The notes under the pieces: model-generated | What the model was told of the DNA's origin: nothing | Seen by the model: only the letters and a program-made list of their open reading frames with translations | Databases searched by the model: none | Position numbers and translations under genes: made by a program | Source: Brachionus plicatilis | Lineage: Eukaryota > Rotifera > Eurotatoria > Ploima > Brachionidae | Direction of reading: 5' to 3' | NCBI GenBank assembly: GCA_010279815.1 | Contig: QEOQ01000256.1 | Location: 157,914 to 221,913, forward strand | Length of the DNA: 64,000 bases | In this document: positions 31,945-44,509 of the stretch, in pieces | Layout: each line of letters starts with the position of its first letter | How positions within the stretch are numbered: the stretch's first letter is position 1

Positions 31945-34900
31945 TTTTCTAAAATTTTATTCTCAAAAAAATAATTCTTTAACGCATTTAAAATTTAATA
32001 TTTAAAAAAAATTTAAATCCAAAAAAAAGAGTTCAGGTAAGTTTTGCTTTGGAGTTGTTGTTGTGTTTGAATTTTTAAATCTCAAAGCTGGTATACCCTA
32101 AATCTTTTTTAATTAATTATTTTTAAAACCATTAAACGGAGGGGTTCAATTTAACTAAATGAGAAATTTAATGAAGTTTTCGAAGCTCAGATACAAGTTA
32201 GATAAGAGGCATACGCTTAACCCGGGGCTTTAGCATTTTTAACTATGACAAAGCAAATTGTACTAGAAAAGTCAAATGAAATTGAAATTTTTGATAGATT
32301 TCAAAAACCATATGAACACTAGAAAATTATCTCCTACTATAATTTTGGTATTAGATTAAAAAATAATTTTAATAATGTAATTATAAGTTTTGAGTAAATA
32401 AATTCTGTTTAATAAAAAAGGACATAAAATAATTGACCAATTTGGCACGTGTTTATTTTGCTCTATCGAGTTACACATGGCTGAAAATTAATAGCGTCAA
32501 GGTATTAATTAATGTAATGAATGCTACTGACACTTAATACATTCAATTCAAAATTTGATGTATCATTTATTTTAGTGATGTCAATTTTGTTATTTTTAAT
32601 TTCAATCTTATATTTTGATTTTATATTGTTTAAATTCAGGAGATATCGTAAATTTTTTAAACATTTGTCACAGAATTTTAAATAAAAGCAAACAAGATTC
32701 AATAAATAATAATTATAATAATAATTATCAAAATTAAAAAAAATTTACATTTCAAAATAATGATAAATTATTATACAAACACCATAGCGTAATTTCTTGT
32801 CTTTGTCTATTCAATTTAATTTGTTTTTTAATTAACTCACTACATATCAAAAAAAAAAAAGCGGTAACACATGTAACAATCTATTCCAATTCATGTCTTC
32901 TTAACTTTAATTNNNNNNNNNNNNNNNNNNNNNNNNNNNNNNNNNNNNNNNNNNNNNNNNNNNNNNNNNNNNNNNNNNNNNNNNNNNNNNNNNNNNNNNN
33001 NNNNNNNNNNNNNNNNNNNNNNNNNNNNNNNNNNNNNNNNNNNNNNNNNNNNNNNNNNNNNNNNNNNNNNNNNNNNNNNNNNNNNNNNNNNNNNNNNNNN
33101 NNNNNNNNNNNNNNNNNNNNNNNNNNNNNNNNNAAGAAGTAAAAAATTATTATAAAAAAGAAAATCAAATATTAAATTCCAAGCGCCAGTTTAAGCTTAA
33201 AAAATTTAAGCACATTTATTTAATTTAATAGGGAGGCCACAGAGCTTAGAATGGAACCAGTCCTTCTTTAGAGTTAGAAAAAACATTTCAAAGAAAAATT
33301 AAATATATTTTAGTTAGTCTTTTATAAATTTTCCTATCAAATAAAATTAAAAAATAAAATTCTTCTTCTTAAAAAAATGGAAATTTTTTTCATTTTTTAA
33401 AGACTTAAGAACATTTATGGAAAGCTTTAGAATTTTATTTTTATCACCTCGAAGTTGAGCTATTTATTTATTTCAATGAACGCCTTAAAGGCGATGAAAA
33501 AAAATAAAAAATAAGATGTAATAAATAAGACAAAGTTTAAGTGTTTTCTAAAAAATTGAATAAAATATTTAATTTAAATGTTAATTTTGTTTTTTTTCTT
33601 TTTTAATTTCAATAATTATTATTCATTTTGTACTCTCTTTTATATTCAATTTTTCTTTTTTTCTTTAATTTTGCGAGGAGATCCACCATCAAATCGACTT
33701 AGGAGAAATCCACCAATTAATATATTTTTCAGACCAGAGGAATTTTAAATATTTTGACACTTTTGGTGAATTAAATTGTAAAAATTCAAGTGAAATATTG
33801 GAAATACAATTTGGTTTATTCGAATGAAATCAAACAATTTGTTTAAAAATTGATTTTTTTAGAGACTAAATAAAATAAATACTTTTAATTTTAATATCTG
33901 ACAGATCTAATAATGTCCAATCTTTTTTTATTGTTTTTGAATACAATTCTATTTGAAGCATAAGTATTTTAATTTTTGAATTAAAATAGGGGCAATAAAA
34001 GAAAAAAAGTCTTCTAATTTATTTGAAAATTTTTTAATTTAAAAATTAAGATTTTTTTTCAACTTTCGTGCAATATAATCTTTAATACGAAAAATGATAA
34101 CAAAGTTTGTTCTTCAAATCTGAAATAATAATTAAATTAAGGTTTTTTTTTCATTTTTTTTCTAAATTTTTATGGTCTAATTCTTGGCCTTTTTTATAAA
34201 AGAAAAATTTCAAACTAAAGTCAAAGAGTAAAAAAATTAGTTTTGTCGATTTTTATAAATTTAGTTTGTAAATCCTGCGAATCATATTTATTTTTGCTTT
34301 TTATGTTGTCTAAAATTTAGTTTAGGATTAAGAATAAGTCTTATCATAATCGCATTCCGTGAAATCTCCCGGTCAAGTTTACAAAAGTGACGAGCCGGTA
34401 AAAGAAATACGATTAATCATAATTTTTCATGGCCAGTATTTTAATTTTAATTTTTGACTTGAAATTCGTAAACTACGTCTTTTTGAGCCTCAGAAAAAAA
34501 TTCTTATAGTCAGGGGTCAAAAAATAACTAATCTTTTAAAAATTTGTATATCTTTCAGACCGAGGTATTCAATGATAAAATAAAAATATTTTTTTAAATT
34601 AAATATATTCTGAAAGAGCATAATATTTTCTAAACTCTTGTGTATATTTTTATTAAAAGAAAAGTGTGTGACTATTTTTATTATATAAAAAAGCCAAAAA
34701 AACACTTTTTTCACTTGAATCGTATTTAGTCCATGGATCACTTAAGACCCACTTTTTTTGTATAAAGCTAAAAATGAACGAGAGAAGAATTCTCCCTAGT
34801 TAATGATAGTTTATGATTTAAAAGTTCTAGATCATAAAAAAATTTAAAATTAAAATTAAAAAAAGCAAGGATAGAACTATTATTTAGCTAAAAATTTTAA

Positions 34901-36030
34901 AGTCAAGTTTAATTACTTGACTTGAAAAATATTTTAAAATGTTGTTTTTACTCATGGCTATTTTAAAAACACTTTTTTGAATATTGTGTATAAAATTGGC
35001 GTGTGTTAAATCATTTAAAGGCTTGATAATAAAAGCGATGCAAATTTTGAAATTTTTTTTTTTTTAATTTTTATGATTTTTTTTTATTAAAGAGAATAAA
35101 AAATAGAAAAAATTAAAAAAATTTACATTTGCCCTTAAGAAAGTGTTATTGATTAAAAAATTGAGTCTAAGAGAAAAAGTGTCAGTTGTGAGAGGAATGC
35201 TTATATCAAACTACAAGATTAATAATTTAAGGAATAACAACCCTTAAAAGGCTTGTTGAAAAAAATATTTGATAACATATTTATTATTTACAACACCAAA
35301 ATATAAAAAAAATCCAACAGAACTGTCTTTATCGAATAACTCGAATTGGCTTCAATTTGTTGCTATATTGAGACACATGTCTTCCTTATTTGCTTGCTTA
35401 TTCAATTAATCTACGAACAGGAAAAATAAGTTTAAAAATTTAAATTTAAAGAATATTAAGTCCGGACTTTGATTAAATTTTTGACCTAAAAATAAATTTA
35501 AAGTCAAAATTTGAGTTTATAATAAATAAAGATTTGTGAACTTTAAACAAATCAGAATGAAAACAGCTTTAAAAGTGTATTAACTTAAAATAAAAAACAA
35601 AAAAAATCTTTCAAAATAATAAGTAATGAAGAAAAAATGGATAAAATTAATAAGAGACTGTTAAGAGACAGCGTTAAATTTACCAGTTTGTTACATCAAA
35701 AACAGGCACTTGAAAAACTAAAATGCATAAATGAAACTATTATAGAGGTAGTTATAATACTTAAAGTAACAAGTCAAGTGTTTTGCATGTTATAATTATT
35801 TTGAGCCAAAAGGGTTAAAAAAAAATATGACTTAAAAAAATAAAACTTAAAACTGATGATTTTGAATTTAGTCACGTAATAAATTTTCTGGTCATTTAAT
35901 TTATTTTAATTAAATTTCTGCTCACATAATACATCTTCGAAAATTAAAGTGACCAGTCCTCGTCACAATTTTAGGGGAGGAGTGACTAACTGGTCACCTG
36001 TCACTACAGACCCCACATTTCAAAAGAATA
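31945..36030. other. AT-rich stretch with one gap and short LINE-like tail
   Basis: This stretch holds the 221-base run of N at 32913-33133. At 33455-33500, minus strand, CATCGCCTTTAAGGCGTTCATTGAAATAAATAAATA is split as a small stem (CGCCTTTAAGGCG) plus an ATAA tail, a likely LINE or SINE 3' end. No gene was recognised. The frames at 32505-32702 and 34517-34741 look like chance. Confidence 0.45.
32913..33133. other. Assembly gap (N run)
   Basis: There are 221 undetermined bases. The sequence on both sides is AT-rich and non-coding. A frame drawn across the gap is meaningless. Confidence 0.99.
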
Positions 36031-36035
36031 ATATA

Positions 36036-36945
36036 CAGTGCTGATTTGATAGTGGGGTTTTTGGTAATTTTTCCAAAAATTACATATGTATGAAAAATTA
36101 CGTAAAAAAAAAATGCCAAAATAATACCATTTTTTAGGTCATTTTAAACTTTATTCAGTATGTTAAATATATTCTTAAAAAATTCATAAAAAAAAAATTT
36201 ACGGATTTTTACGTAAATTTTCGTAAAGAACGAATATGAAACTGTAAAATTCAGTTATTTTAAGAAAATTTTGGTAAAAAGTTTCAATCTGAAATAAAGG
36301 TGATAAATAATTAATTTTTTGTCTTATTTTATTTTCTTTTTTTTAATCTTATAACTTTACATCACCTTTATGGCGTTCATTGAAATAAATAAATAAATAA
36401 ATAAAAATAAAAAAATAAAATTTAGAGAGAAGGTATGTTAAATGCAATTCTAAATTAATTTAAAAAAAATTTATTGTCCTAGTGACTCCAACTAAAAATA
36501 ATAGTGTTTATCAGTGTTTTTTTTTACTAAATAGTTCAATTTTTAATACAAAAATTTTTTTTTTATTTCTTATATTTGAGACGAATTTACTTATATTAAA
36601 TCTGAAAAATATTAAGAGTCAAATTAAAAATAGAGAAGAGTAGTTAAGTTAAAAAAATAAATCCAATAAAAAAAAAATCTGTTTTATTAATAAAATAGTT
36701 AGATAAAAATTTAATAATTTTAATATATAATTATCACTTTAAAATTGTAATTTAAGATTAAAAACTTTTACTAAAATTTCTTAAGATGACTGAATTTTAC
36801 CGTTTTACGAAAATTTACGTAAAAATCGGTAAATTTTTTTTAATAAATTTTTAAAAATTTTTTTTAACATACTGAAAAAAGTTTAAAATGGCCTAAAAAA
36901 TGGTATTTTTTGGCATTTTTGTTTTTACGTAATTTTTCGTAATTT
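36036..36945. mobile_element. Foldback element with ACGTAAATTTTCGTAAA-type arms
   Basis: The arms at about 36070-36265 and 36775-36935 are inverted copies. They share CCATTTTTTAGG, CATTTTAAACTTTATTCAGTATG-like blocks and TTTTTACGTAAATTTTCGTAA. The left terminus, CAGTGCTGATTTGATA followed by TTTTTGGTAATTTT, matches the ends of the 4939-6602 element. The right terminus is missing its CAG end, so it is truncated. A stem and ATAA-repeat LINE-like tail (CATCACCTTTATGGCGTTCATTGAAATAAAT..) lies in the loop near 36360-36410. Confidence 0.6.
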
Positions 36946-37139
36946 AACCTTTTCTTTCACCCAAAAAAATTTTTATCACCCAAAAAAATTATGATTTATT
37001 AAGAGTCTTGAAATTTATTTTAAAAAAATTTAAATCTTTATTTTTTTCAGTTTAGATATCAATTAAAATCAATTTAATGCTTTTCTATTTTTATTTTACA
37101 AAGTCTTTTTTGCCAAGTCTATTTTAACAAGACCAACAT

Positions 37140-39686
37140 TTGAAAATGATTTTTTTGCGAATAATTATTTTGATTATAAATGCTTCTCATTTTGGTCAAT
37201 GTGAAATATGCAAAAAATTTACTGATTTCGGTGCCAAATGTTCGTCTTCAGCATTTAGCCAATTTTCTGGAGATATTTCCTACGACTTGTCTTTGAACGG
37301 CGTAGAAAACTTGCCCGCCAATGCATTTAAAAATATTGCTTTATCATCCCTCTTCATTAAAGATAGCTCATTAACTTCAGTGTCTGGCGATGCATTTAAA
37401 GGCATTAGGCAAATAAATTACTTTGAATTGCACAATGTAAACAATATTGAGCTTTTGTTGAGCGGAAACAATTCACATTTTCTATTTGACAATGTTTTGT
37501 CACTAACCATCAACAAAAATTCAAATATCAACTCAACAAATTTTGATTTTTTTCTTAGTTTAATAAATAACTTGAATGTCAAAATATTAACAATGCTTCA
37601 TTTGAACATTCAAAATTTAACATTGAATTTTTCTACTTTTAATTTTGAAGATTTTTATTTGGCTTCAAATAAAATCGGTAGCATAAAAGTTGTTCCAAAT
37701 GGAAAGATTAAAAGGCTATACCTTGACCGAAATGACATTGAGAGAATTACTTTTGATTCGAACAGATCAAAGCTGCTCTATCTCAATCTAAATAACAATG
37801 AAATCGAACATTTTAAATGTCCAAATTTGTCAACACTTAGCGATTTGATCCTAAGTACAAATAAGCTAAGTGTCATAACCAATGAGACATTTTATAAATT
37901 GATAAATGTGGAAAATATTTATCTAAGACAAAACAGAATAAATTACATCGAGGGAAATTCGTTCAAAAAATTACATAAACTCAAAGAGCTTTATTTAAAT
38001 TTAAATTTTATTTCTGAAGCCAATCCCCAGCTTGTATTCAAATCAGTTTATTTCATTGATATCAGTCAAAATCATTTTAATTCATTTGATTTCGAACAAT
38101 TTTTCTCATTTCGAAACACAAGTCTTAAACGCTTGGTCTTGTCTGGAAACTTTATTAGAAATATTTTTGTCAATTTAACAGAAATAGATTATTTGGACTT
38201 GTCTGGCAATCCTTTAGTCAAAGTAGATGACATCTATGCAAAAAAAATCAACAATTTGTACCTGAATAAAAATTTATTCGAAAATCTAAATTCAATTCAA
38301 TTAAAGAATGTGGCATTAATTTCTAATTTGAAATTGATTTCGAACAAATTGGAAAACTTGCCTGTGTCAGAGTTGGAAAATTTACAAAATTTGGTTTCTC
38401 TAGATCTGGAACAAAATAAAATAGAAAAAATCGAATTTCCAACTTTGGCTCTTCTAAAAGAATTGCGACTAAACCACAACAAAATCAGAAAAATATCTCA
38501 AATTTCATTCAATAAACTCGCAAATTTACAAGTCCTTATTTTGTCTTTTAATAAAATAGATTTTATTGAAGAAAAAAGCTTTTCAAATTTGAAAAATCTC
38601 CAAGTCCTCAACCTGAACCACAACTATCTTGTTCAATTGCCCGATTTTTCTTATTTCATTTCCATTCAAGAAGCTACATTTAACTTTCAGAACGGTCAAC
38701 TCAAAACTCTAAATTCCTTTAATTTCCCAAATTTGGTCTATGAAAAAAACATCAAATTAGAATTTTACAGCAATCAGCTAGCTTCTGTGTCGCCTCATCT
38801 TTTTTGTTCAAAAAATGTCGAAATTCTGAAAAATGGCCAAATTTACATGGAAGACGTGAACGTTTTTGACAAATGTCTGCTTACCCAAATTAAAGGCTTA
38901 AATTTGACCATCAAAAGCCGAAAAAAATCCAAGTGTGAACTAAAAAAATTTGCCAAATTAAACAACATAACCATAGATGACGACCAAGACCTTAATTGTG
39001 CAAACTTCACTCAAAAAAGGCACTGTTCGAACTATTTTGATTTAAAATATGATTGTAGCTATGACGTCAAAAACATGAACTGGTCTACTATTTGGATGAT
39101 TGACTTTTATTTTAGATCCTTTAAATGCAATTCTATTAACACCTATTCTTTGACATCTAACTTTTCTGCTTGTCTGAGAAATAAATATTTTCAAGTGTCC
39201 TGTTTTGCTAACCAAAATAAGCAATCGATTGTATTTGATCCTGCTGATTTTGAAGATTTTAACAAAAATTATAAAATATTTAGTCTAGGTGAAAAGGCAA
39301 CTGGAATATTTCACATTTTGACTCGAACTTTGATAGCTCTGATCGATAATGAAGACACCACTGATCTAGTTGTGTCTGCAAGTGATTTTTTTCTGAGCGA
39401 AAATACTGGCATTCTGATTGATAATTGTCCAAATGACAACATTAATTTCAGCAGTTCAGCAATTTTAAATCAAAATAATTCGACTAAAGCCGTAATGGAT
39501 TTTTTAGACGAATTTCAAAATTTGATTAACTTGAAAAATTTTAGCCTGGCTATGCTTTCTAGATTTACCGACTCGGTAAATCTAATTGTGATACCTAATA
39601 AAAAAAATAGCTCGAACAAAGCTCATCTCAAATTTGAGTCTAAGTTTGCATATTTTGCTTGTTTTTTGCTGTTTACTTATTTGTAG
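37140..39686 (+). CDS. Secreted or GPI-anchored leucine-rich-repeat protein A
   Basis: This is a single open frame of 848 residues. The first 21 residues are a signal peptide (MKMIFLRIIILIINASHFGQ). LRRs of about 22-24 residues fill roughly 45-540 (for example LLYLNLNNNEIEHF, ALLKELRLNHNKIRKI, LQVLILSFNKIDFIEEKSF). A Cys-containing cap follows (PHLFCSKNVEIL, CELKKFAKLN, NCANFTQKRHC, YDCS), then a unique region, and a final hydrophobic stretch after a basic/polar spacer (FAYFACFLLFTYL) that fits a GPI signal. Sequons are frequent. It is paralogous to 54802-57237 in length, order of parts and the shared FCS and Cys-cap signatures. It is likely an extracellular adhesion or recognition protein; no TIR or kinase domain is present. 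An acceptor-like TTTTTCAG about 90 bases upstream may mark a 5' UTR intron or trans-splice site. Confidence 0.85.
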   Translation: MKMIFLRIIILIINASHFGQCEICKKFTDFGAKCSSSAFSQFSGDISYDLSLNGVENLPANAFKNIALSSLFIKDSSLTSVSGDAFKGIRQINYFELHNVNNIELLLSGNNSHFLFDNVLSLTINKNSNINSTNFDFFLSLINNLNVKILTMLHLNIQNLTLNFSTFNFEDFYLASNKIGSIKVVPNGKIKRLYLDRNDIERITFDSNRSKLLYLNLNNNEIEHFKCPNLSTLSDLILSTNKLSVITNETFYKLINVENIYLRQNRINYIEGNSFKKLHKLKELYLNLNFISEANPQLVFKSVYFIDISQNHFNSFDFEQFFSFRNTSLKRLVLSGNFIRNIFVNLTEIDYLDLSGNPLVKVDDIYAKKINNLYLNKNLFENLNSIQLKNVALISNLKLISNKLENLPVSELENLQNLVSLDLEQNKIEKIEFPTLALLKELRLNHNKIRKISQISFNKLANLQVLILSFNKIDFIEEKSFSNLKNLQVLNLNHNYLVQLPDFSYFISIQEATFNFQNGQLKTLNSFNFPNLVYEKNIKLEFYSNQLASVSPHLFCSKNVEILKNGQIYMEDVNVFDKCLLTQIKGLNLTIKSRKKSKCELKKFAKLNNITIDDDQDLNCANFTQKRHCSNYFDLKYDCSYDVKNMNWSTIWMIDFYFRSFKCNSINTYSLTSNFSACLRNKYFQVSCFANQNKQSIVFDPADFEDFNKNYKIFSLGEKATGIFHILTRTLIALIDNEDTTDLVVSASDFFLSENTGILIDNCPNDNINFSSSAILNQNNSTKAVMDFLDEFQNLINLKNFSLAMLSRFTDSVNLIVIPNKKNSSNKAHLKFESKFAYFACFLLFTYL

Positions 39687-39754
39687 CAGTGGAGATAGAT
39701 ATTAGAATTTTTTGCTTTAATTTAGTAATAATTAATTTGTATCTAGTTATTAAA

Positions 39755-40285
39755 GGCATCATGAAGTTGATGATCAATTCAAAATATCATTTCAATTCAA
39801 AAAGTTTGTCTTTAAATATTAAACTAAATCTTTGATTTAATTTAAATAATTTTAATGTAACATGATTTACTTGCAATGTAGATTTAGATAATAAGAAAAA
39901 ATTGAAAAAACATTTTTTCAATCTATTAATAAAATCGATTTTCAATTTAGTTAACTGATTTTTTGTAAAGTTTTATTTTCATTTTATTACTAATTTTGAA
40001 TTTTTTTTAAAATTTAATTGTGAATGCTAGCACAAATATTTTTGAAATAAAAAATCTCAAATAAACTCTACAAAAAATCAGTTAATACATTTAAATATTA
40101 AAATCGATTATCAATGGACTGAAAAAATGTTTTTTCAATTTTTTTTTATTTTCTAAATCTACATTGCATGTAAAGCATAATACATTACAATTATTTAAAT
40201 TAAATCAAAGATAAGTTTTAATATCTAAGGATAAACTTTTTGATTTGAAATGATATTTTGAATTGATCATCAACTTCAAGATGCC
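39755..40285. mobile_element. Palindromic MITE with 8-bp target duplication TTATTAAA
   Basis: The ends GGCATCATGAAGTTGATGAT and the inverse, ATCATCAACTTCAAGATGCC, are flanked by TTATTAAA on both sides (39747-39754 and 40286-40293). The arms are about 230 bases each and alike throughout, for example both carry CTACATTGCA and AAAAAACATTTTTTCA-type blocks. A solo arm occurs at 28079-28147. An 8-bp duplication fits hAT, P or Merlin-like mobilisation; the GGCATC terminus does not decide between them. It lies about 70 bases past the stop of LRR gene A. Confidence 0.8.
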
Positions 40286-40293
40286 TTATTAAA

Positions 40294-41597
40294 ATATTAA
40301 ATGTAGTAATTTAAAGTCAAGCAAATTTTTGATGTCGTTAGTTGAAAAAATAAAAAAAATTTCCTCATTGCTGATTATCTCATAAAGGTCAACTTGAAAA
40401 AAAATTTTTAATCAATTTTTAAAAATTTATTTATTTCTTTTGAATAAATTTTTTTTAATTCAATTTAATTTTTTTAATCTTTTTAGCATATAATTTTTAA
40501 ATCAAAAAATACCAGCATATCAAACTTGCATAAAAACTTCAAAAAATAAACTCTGGTGTTGTGACACAATTTTACATGAATTAACGTTAAGATGCGTTAA
40601 TACTATAAATTACACATAATAAAATAGTAAAATTTCTTGAATTTACCTGAGACTAAAAAAGGTCAAAATACAAATATCTTAATTTATCTAAATGTTTTTT
40701 CTTTAATTTTGAAAATGATACTAAGTTTTTAAATAGTATTGTGGATCGAAGAATGATTGGCGTTCATGATCTTTTCTTTTCCGATCGCGAGCCAAAATCC
40801 TATTTATTTAATTTTCGCAATTTTTGTAAAATCGGATCGGAAGAGAAACGATCGAACAACCACAATCGATTCGCTCGGGCGTTTAAAAAAATAAATCTGA
40901 TTGAATTTAATAAGAAAATAATTTTAGAAAATAATCAATCTATATGAAGCGTATCCTCAAACAAAGAAGGGGTTAATTTTCTTTAAGGAAAGTTTTTTAA
41001 TCAAAGTCTTACCAGAGAATGATTTGAATCCTAATCATTTATGTTGTTTAAAGGTTTTAGAGTAAAATGATGTTTCAATTATTAGAGTAATTTAAAATTT
41101 GTTTTTTTCAATTTGAATACTTTTGAAATTTATAAATTAGTAAGCCTTTGAATTTTGATACAAAACTATTAGATTAATTATGAGCAAAAATTAGTTTTTT
41201 TAATTTTTTTACAGAACTGCTACGGTAAACTGTTTTTACGCAATTTCACGTGAAATTACCGGAAATTACGTAAATTTTTGTAAAAAGTAAAAATTCCAAA
41301 AAATAATATTTTTTTGAGAATTTTGACATATTTTGACTTAATTAAAATTTTTTAGGCCTGAATTCGAAAAAAAAAATTACTTTTTTTTCACGTAATTTTT
41401 CGTGAAATTTTATTTATTAGTGGTAATTTTTAGTAAAAAAAAGTAAATTTTGTACATATTTCAAAAAAGTTTATTATAAACAATAAACAAAGTCAAAAAA
41501 AAAAATTTTCAATTATACACATCCCAATATAATTCAAAGATTCGACCAATCTCCATATCTTTCTATGTCACTTTTATTACATTAATTTTTATTAAAA
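40294..41597. other. Spacer with CAGTGC-family remnant
   Basis: Between MITE and LTR element. At 41215-41420 there are blocks ACGGTAAACTG, TTTTTACGCAATTTCACGTGAA and CACGTAATTTTTCGTGAAA that resemble the arms of the 36036-36945 and 4939-6602 elements. The 68-codon plus frame at 40741-40947 has some protein-like content (DRRMIGVHDLFFSDREPKS) but no support. Confidence 0.4.
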
Positions 41598-41740
41598 TGT
41601 AGTATGGTGACGTGATCAGACTATAAATATTACTTTTTATTTCAAAAGAGATGAAGTAGTTGTTATTTTCTAAACATATTTTAAATAAAGTGTTTAACTA
41701 AATACTAAACTTTTTATTCACACACTCGGCCTGTACTACA
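41598..41740 (+). repeat. 5' LTR of the gypsy element
   Basis: 143 bp, with TG..CA-type termini TGTAGT and ACTACA. An internal TATAAATA (near 41623) may be the promoter, and AATAAAG (near 41685) the polyadenylation signal. Confidence 0.88.
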
Positions 41741-42239
41741 TTGGTGGCAGCGGTTGAGCTATTAGATTGATTTCTAAAATAAAAAAAAAACGTGGTATCA
41801 AGTGTGTTGAATAATCGTTTTTAGTGGTAAGCCAAAAGTTTAGTGTTTGAGATGGTTGGAAAAGCTAAATTGTTTACTGTAAGAAAGAAAAAGCTTCTAG
41901 TTATTCATTGTTTCAGTCGATTTTGAACAATAACGAGGAGAATAGTATAGCACGAGATGTTTCAGTGAAGTCACTGAATAATTCATTGTTTCAATCTGGC
42001 TTATTAAGCAGTGAAAAGATAGACGAGACACGCGATTTTTTGGAAAGATCGTGGAGTGATGTTTGAACGCGTGATTTTTTAAAATATAAAGCCATAAGTT
42101 TGATTATAAATATGAGCGAAAAAATCGGAAAATGGAAGAATACAATTTCATTCAACAATAGTAAAAATATTTCATTTAGCATATTTGGAACCATCAAATT
42201 TTCCAGTTTGAGAATAATGAAGCTGAAACAACAAAGTGT

Positions 42240-43472
42240 TTGAAAGGAAAAAGCATAACCCAAAAGAGATTTAAAATTGCAAACCATAGCTTAAGAGCCC
42301 CATCAGTTTTTACTTTGGATACAAATGTGGATATATGGCTAGCAAGATTTGATAATTATCTAGAATTAAACAGAATTTTTGGAGATAGAGATAAGATAAA
42401 TGTGTTAGGATCTTTTTTGGATGATACAACGTTTAAATTGGTCGATAGTTTGATAAACGAACGGTCATATGATGAAGTAAAGACTAAATTTAGAGCTCTT
42501 TTTAGGAGACCAGAATCTTCTGCACATGTTTACCTTCATACCTTTGTTGGAAGAGGCCAAGAGCTAAATGAAAGCCTAGTTCAGTATGCGGTGGTACTAC
42601 AGGAATTAGGACGAAAAGCTTTTCCAGATTCAAATCTTAGGGAACTAGATATTTATCTTCGAGGTCAATTTCTAGCAGGAGTCCGTGACAGAGAAATGGC
42701 TGAAAAATTAGCTGTATTGGATCACGACAACTTAGAGATGTTGGTACTCAGAGCAAGAGAACACGAAGGTTTACCTTTTGGATTTAGTGGGATTAGAGAG
42801 CGAAGCAGAAATATGTTTAATCAAGGAACAGGAAGACATATAACAGAAGGAGAAATAAGAAACTTAATTACACCAAAGTTAGAATCGAATATAATGTTTC
42901 AAAATCAGAAAAAACATTATGAAAATTCACAAAACAACGTTGTGACAATAAGGAATAGCTATGATAATAGTTTTGTAAATGCTAACTTGTCAAATATGTC
43001 CAATTATTCAAAATTGCTAAGTAATTTAAACGATGAATCGTATCTTAATTCAACAATTAGGAATTATGTGCCAAATTATCCAGTTCAAAAACCAGCAATG
43101 AGATGCTTTTTGTGTAATCAGGAAGGACATATTAAGAGGAATTGTCCTAATGGGATTAGAAATATGAATAATCAATATTATCGATTGGGTTATGATAGTC
43201 AATATAGTTCATTGAATAGATCGACACTAATGGCAACAATCAGAAATGATCAAAGAATCCAATTCTCTGCAAATACAAATAACATCAATGAAGAGTCAGA
43301 TAATTACTACTTGAAATATGTTTTCGGGTACTTAAATAGAGAAAAGATAGAATTTTTATTAGACACAGGAAGTGTGAAGACTTTAATTAGTCAAAAAATC
43401 TTGAGAAAACTAGGATGTAAAGAATTACAAAAAACAAAAGGTTTCTTTACGACTGCAAATGGTCAACCGTAA
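42240..43472 (+). pseudogene. Gag-protease ORF of the gypsy element
   Basis: A retrotransposon gag region (WLARFDNYLELNRIFGDRDK, FRRPESSAHVYLHTF, LRGQFLAGVRDREMAEKLAV) is followed by a CCHC zinc knuckle, CFLCNQEGHIKRNCP (about residues 289-303). An aspartic protease start with the DTGS catalytic motif (FLLDTGSVKTLIS) comes next. A TAA at 43470 cuts the protease, whose rest (IIGTNEVKLIVFVAVDLQHD, then CLIGLDYM) continues in frame beyond the stop. The N-terminal gag part from the ATG near 41851 is broken by stops, so no true start remains. Confidence 0.85.
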
Positions 43473-43520
43473 AATGTTATTGGATCCTACACGGCTTCTC
43501 TAATAATTGGTACTAATGAA

Positions 43521-44500
43521 GTGAAACTTATTGTTTTTGTGGCAGTGGACTTACAACATGATTGCTTAATTGGTCTCGACTATATGGGAAAAGTACAAGG
43601 AACTAGGGATAAACTTAAAGAAATTTATAGTTCTCTAGGTGGAGAAGACGTTGTAAAAGACAGAAAAAATAAAGCAGCAAATCGAGTTGAATTTTCTAAA
43701 GAAGAACAAAAGAGAATAGATTCATTTTTATATGAAAACGAGGATAAATTTGCTAAATCAATGAAAGAACTTGGCTGTGAACCGATACGAGAGTCGGCCA
43801 GGAGAATTCCGCACCACTAAAAAATGGAAATTAAAAAACAATTAGAAGAAATTGTGGAAACTAACATAATAGAACCAAGCAATTCAGATTGGGCTGCACC
43901 CCTTATTCCTGTAAAAAAGAAAAACGCCAAGATAAGATTATGTATTGATTACAGGCAACTTAATAAAGTAACAAAGAAAGACAGCTATCCAATACCAAGG
44001 TTGGATGAAACAACAGACAAATTTTTTGGAATCAGATGCTTCAGTACCCTGGATATGGCAAGTGGATACTATCAGATAAAATTGGACCCAAAAGATAAAG
44101 AAAAAACAGCTATTACGACACCTTTTGGACTTAACCATTTTACAAGGTTGGCATTTTGATTGACAAACGCACCAGCAACTTTTCAGAGAATGATTGATAA
44201 AGTTCTAAAGGATATTATTGGAAAATTTTGTTAAGTATACCTATATGACATAATTGTTTTTTCTAAAACCGTGGACGATCATATCATTCACCTTAAAATA
44301 ATTTTTGGGAAATTGAAATCTGCAACGTTAAAATTAAACAAAGAGAAATGCTTCTTTATGAAAGATGAAGTAATATAATTGGGACATATTATAAATCGAA
44401 ATGGACTTTTGCCATGTGAAGACAAGGTTAAAGCAATTAAAAACTTTAAAAAACCTAAATCGGTCAAACAACCTCAGAGTTTTCGTTAACCTTTTAAGAT
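43521..44500 (+). pseudogene. Reverse transcriptase region of the gypsy element
   Basis: After the protease end, the frame reads REPIRESARRIPHH, a stop, then IIEPSNSDWAAPLIPVKKK, RLCIDYRQLNKVTKKDSYPI and FSTLDMASGYYQIKLDPKDK, which are classic Ty3/gypsy RT motifs. A TGA at 44158-44160 and further stops interrupt LTNAPATFQRMIDKV and VYLYDIIVFSKT, where the usual catalytic YxDD reads YLYDI, so the active-site aspartate pair is lost. The domain fades after KAIKNFKKPKS. The sequence then jumps to integrase, so RNase H is missing. Confidence 0.83.
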
Positions 44501-44509
44501 AAGTTTTAG

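Noticed and set aside
32881..33168. 95-codon minus frame across N bases
   Set aside because: Built almost entirely from undetermined bases.
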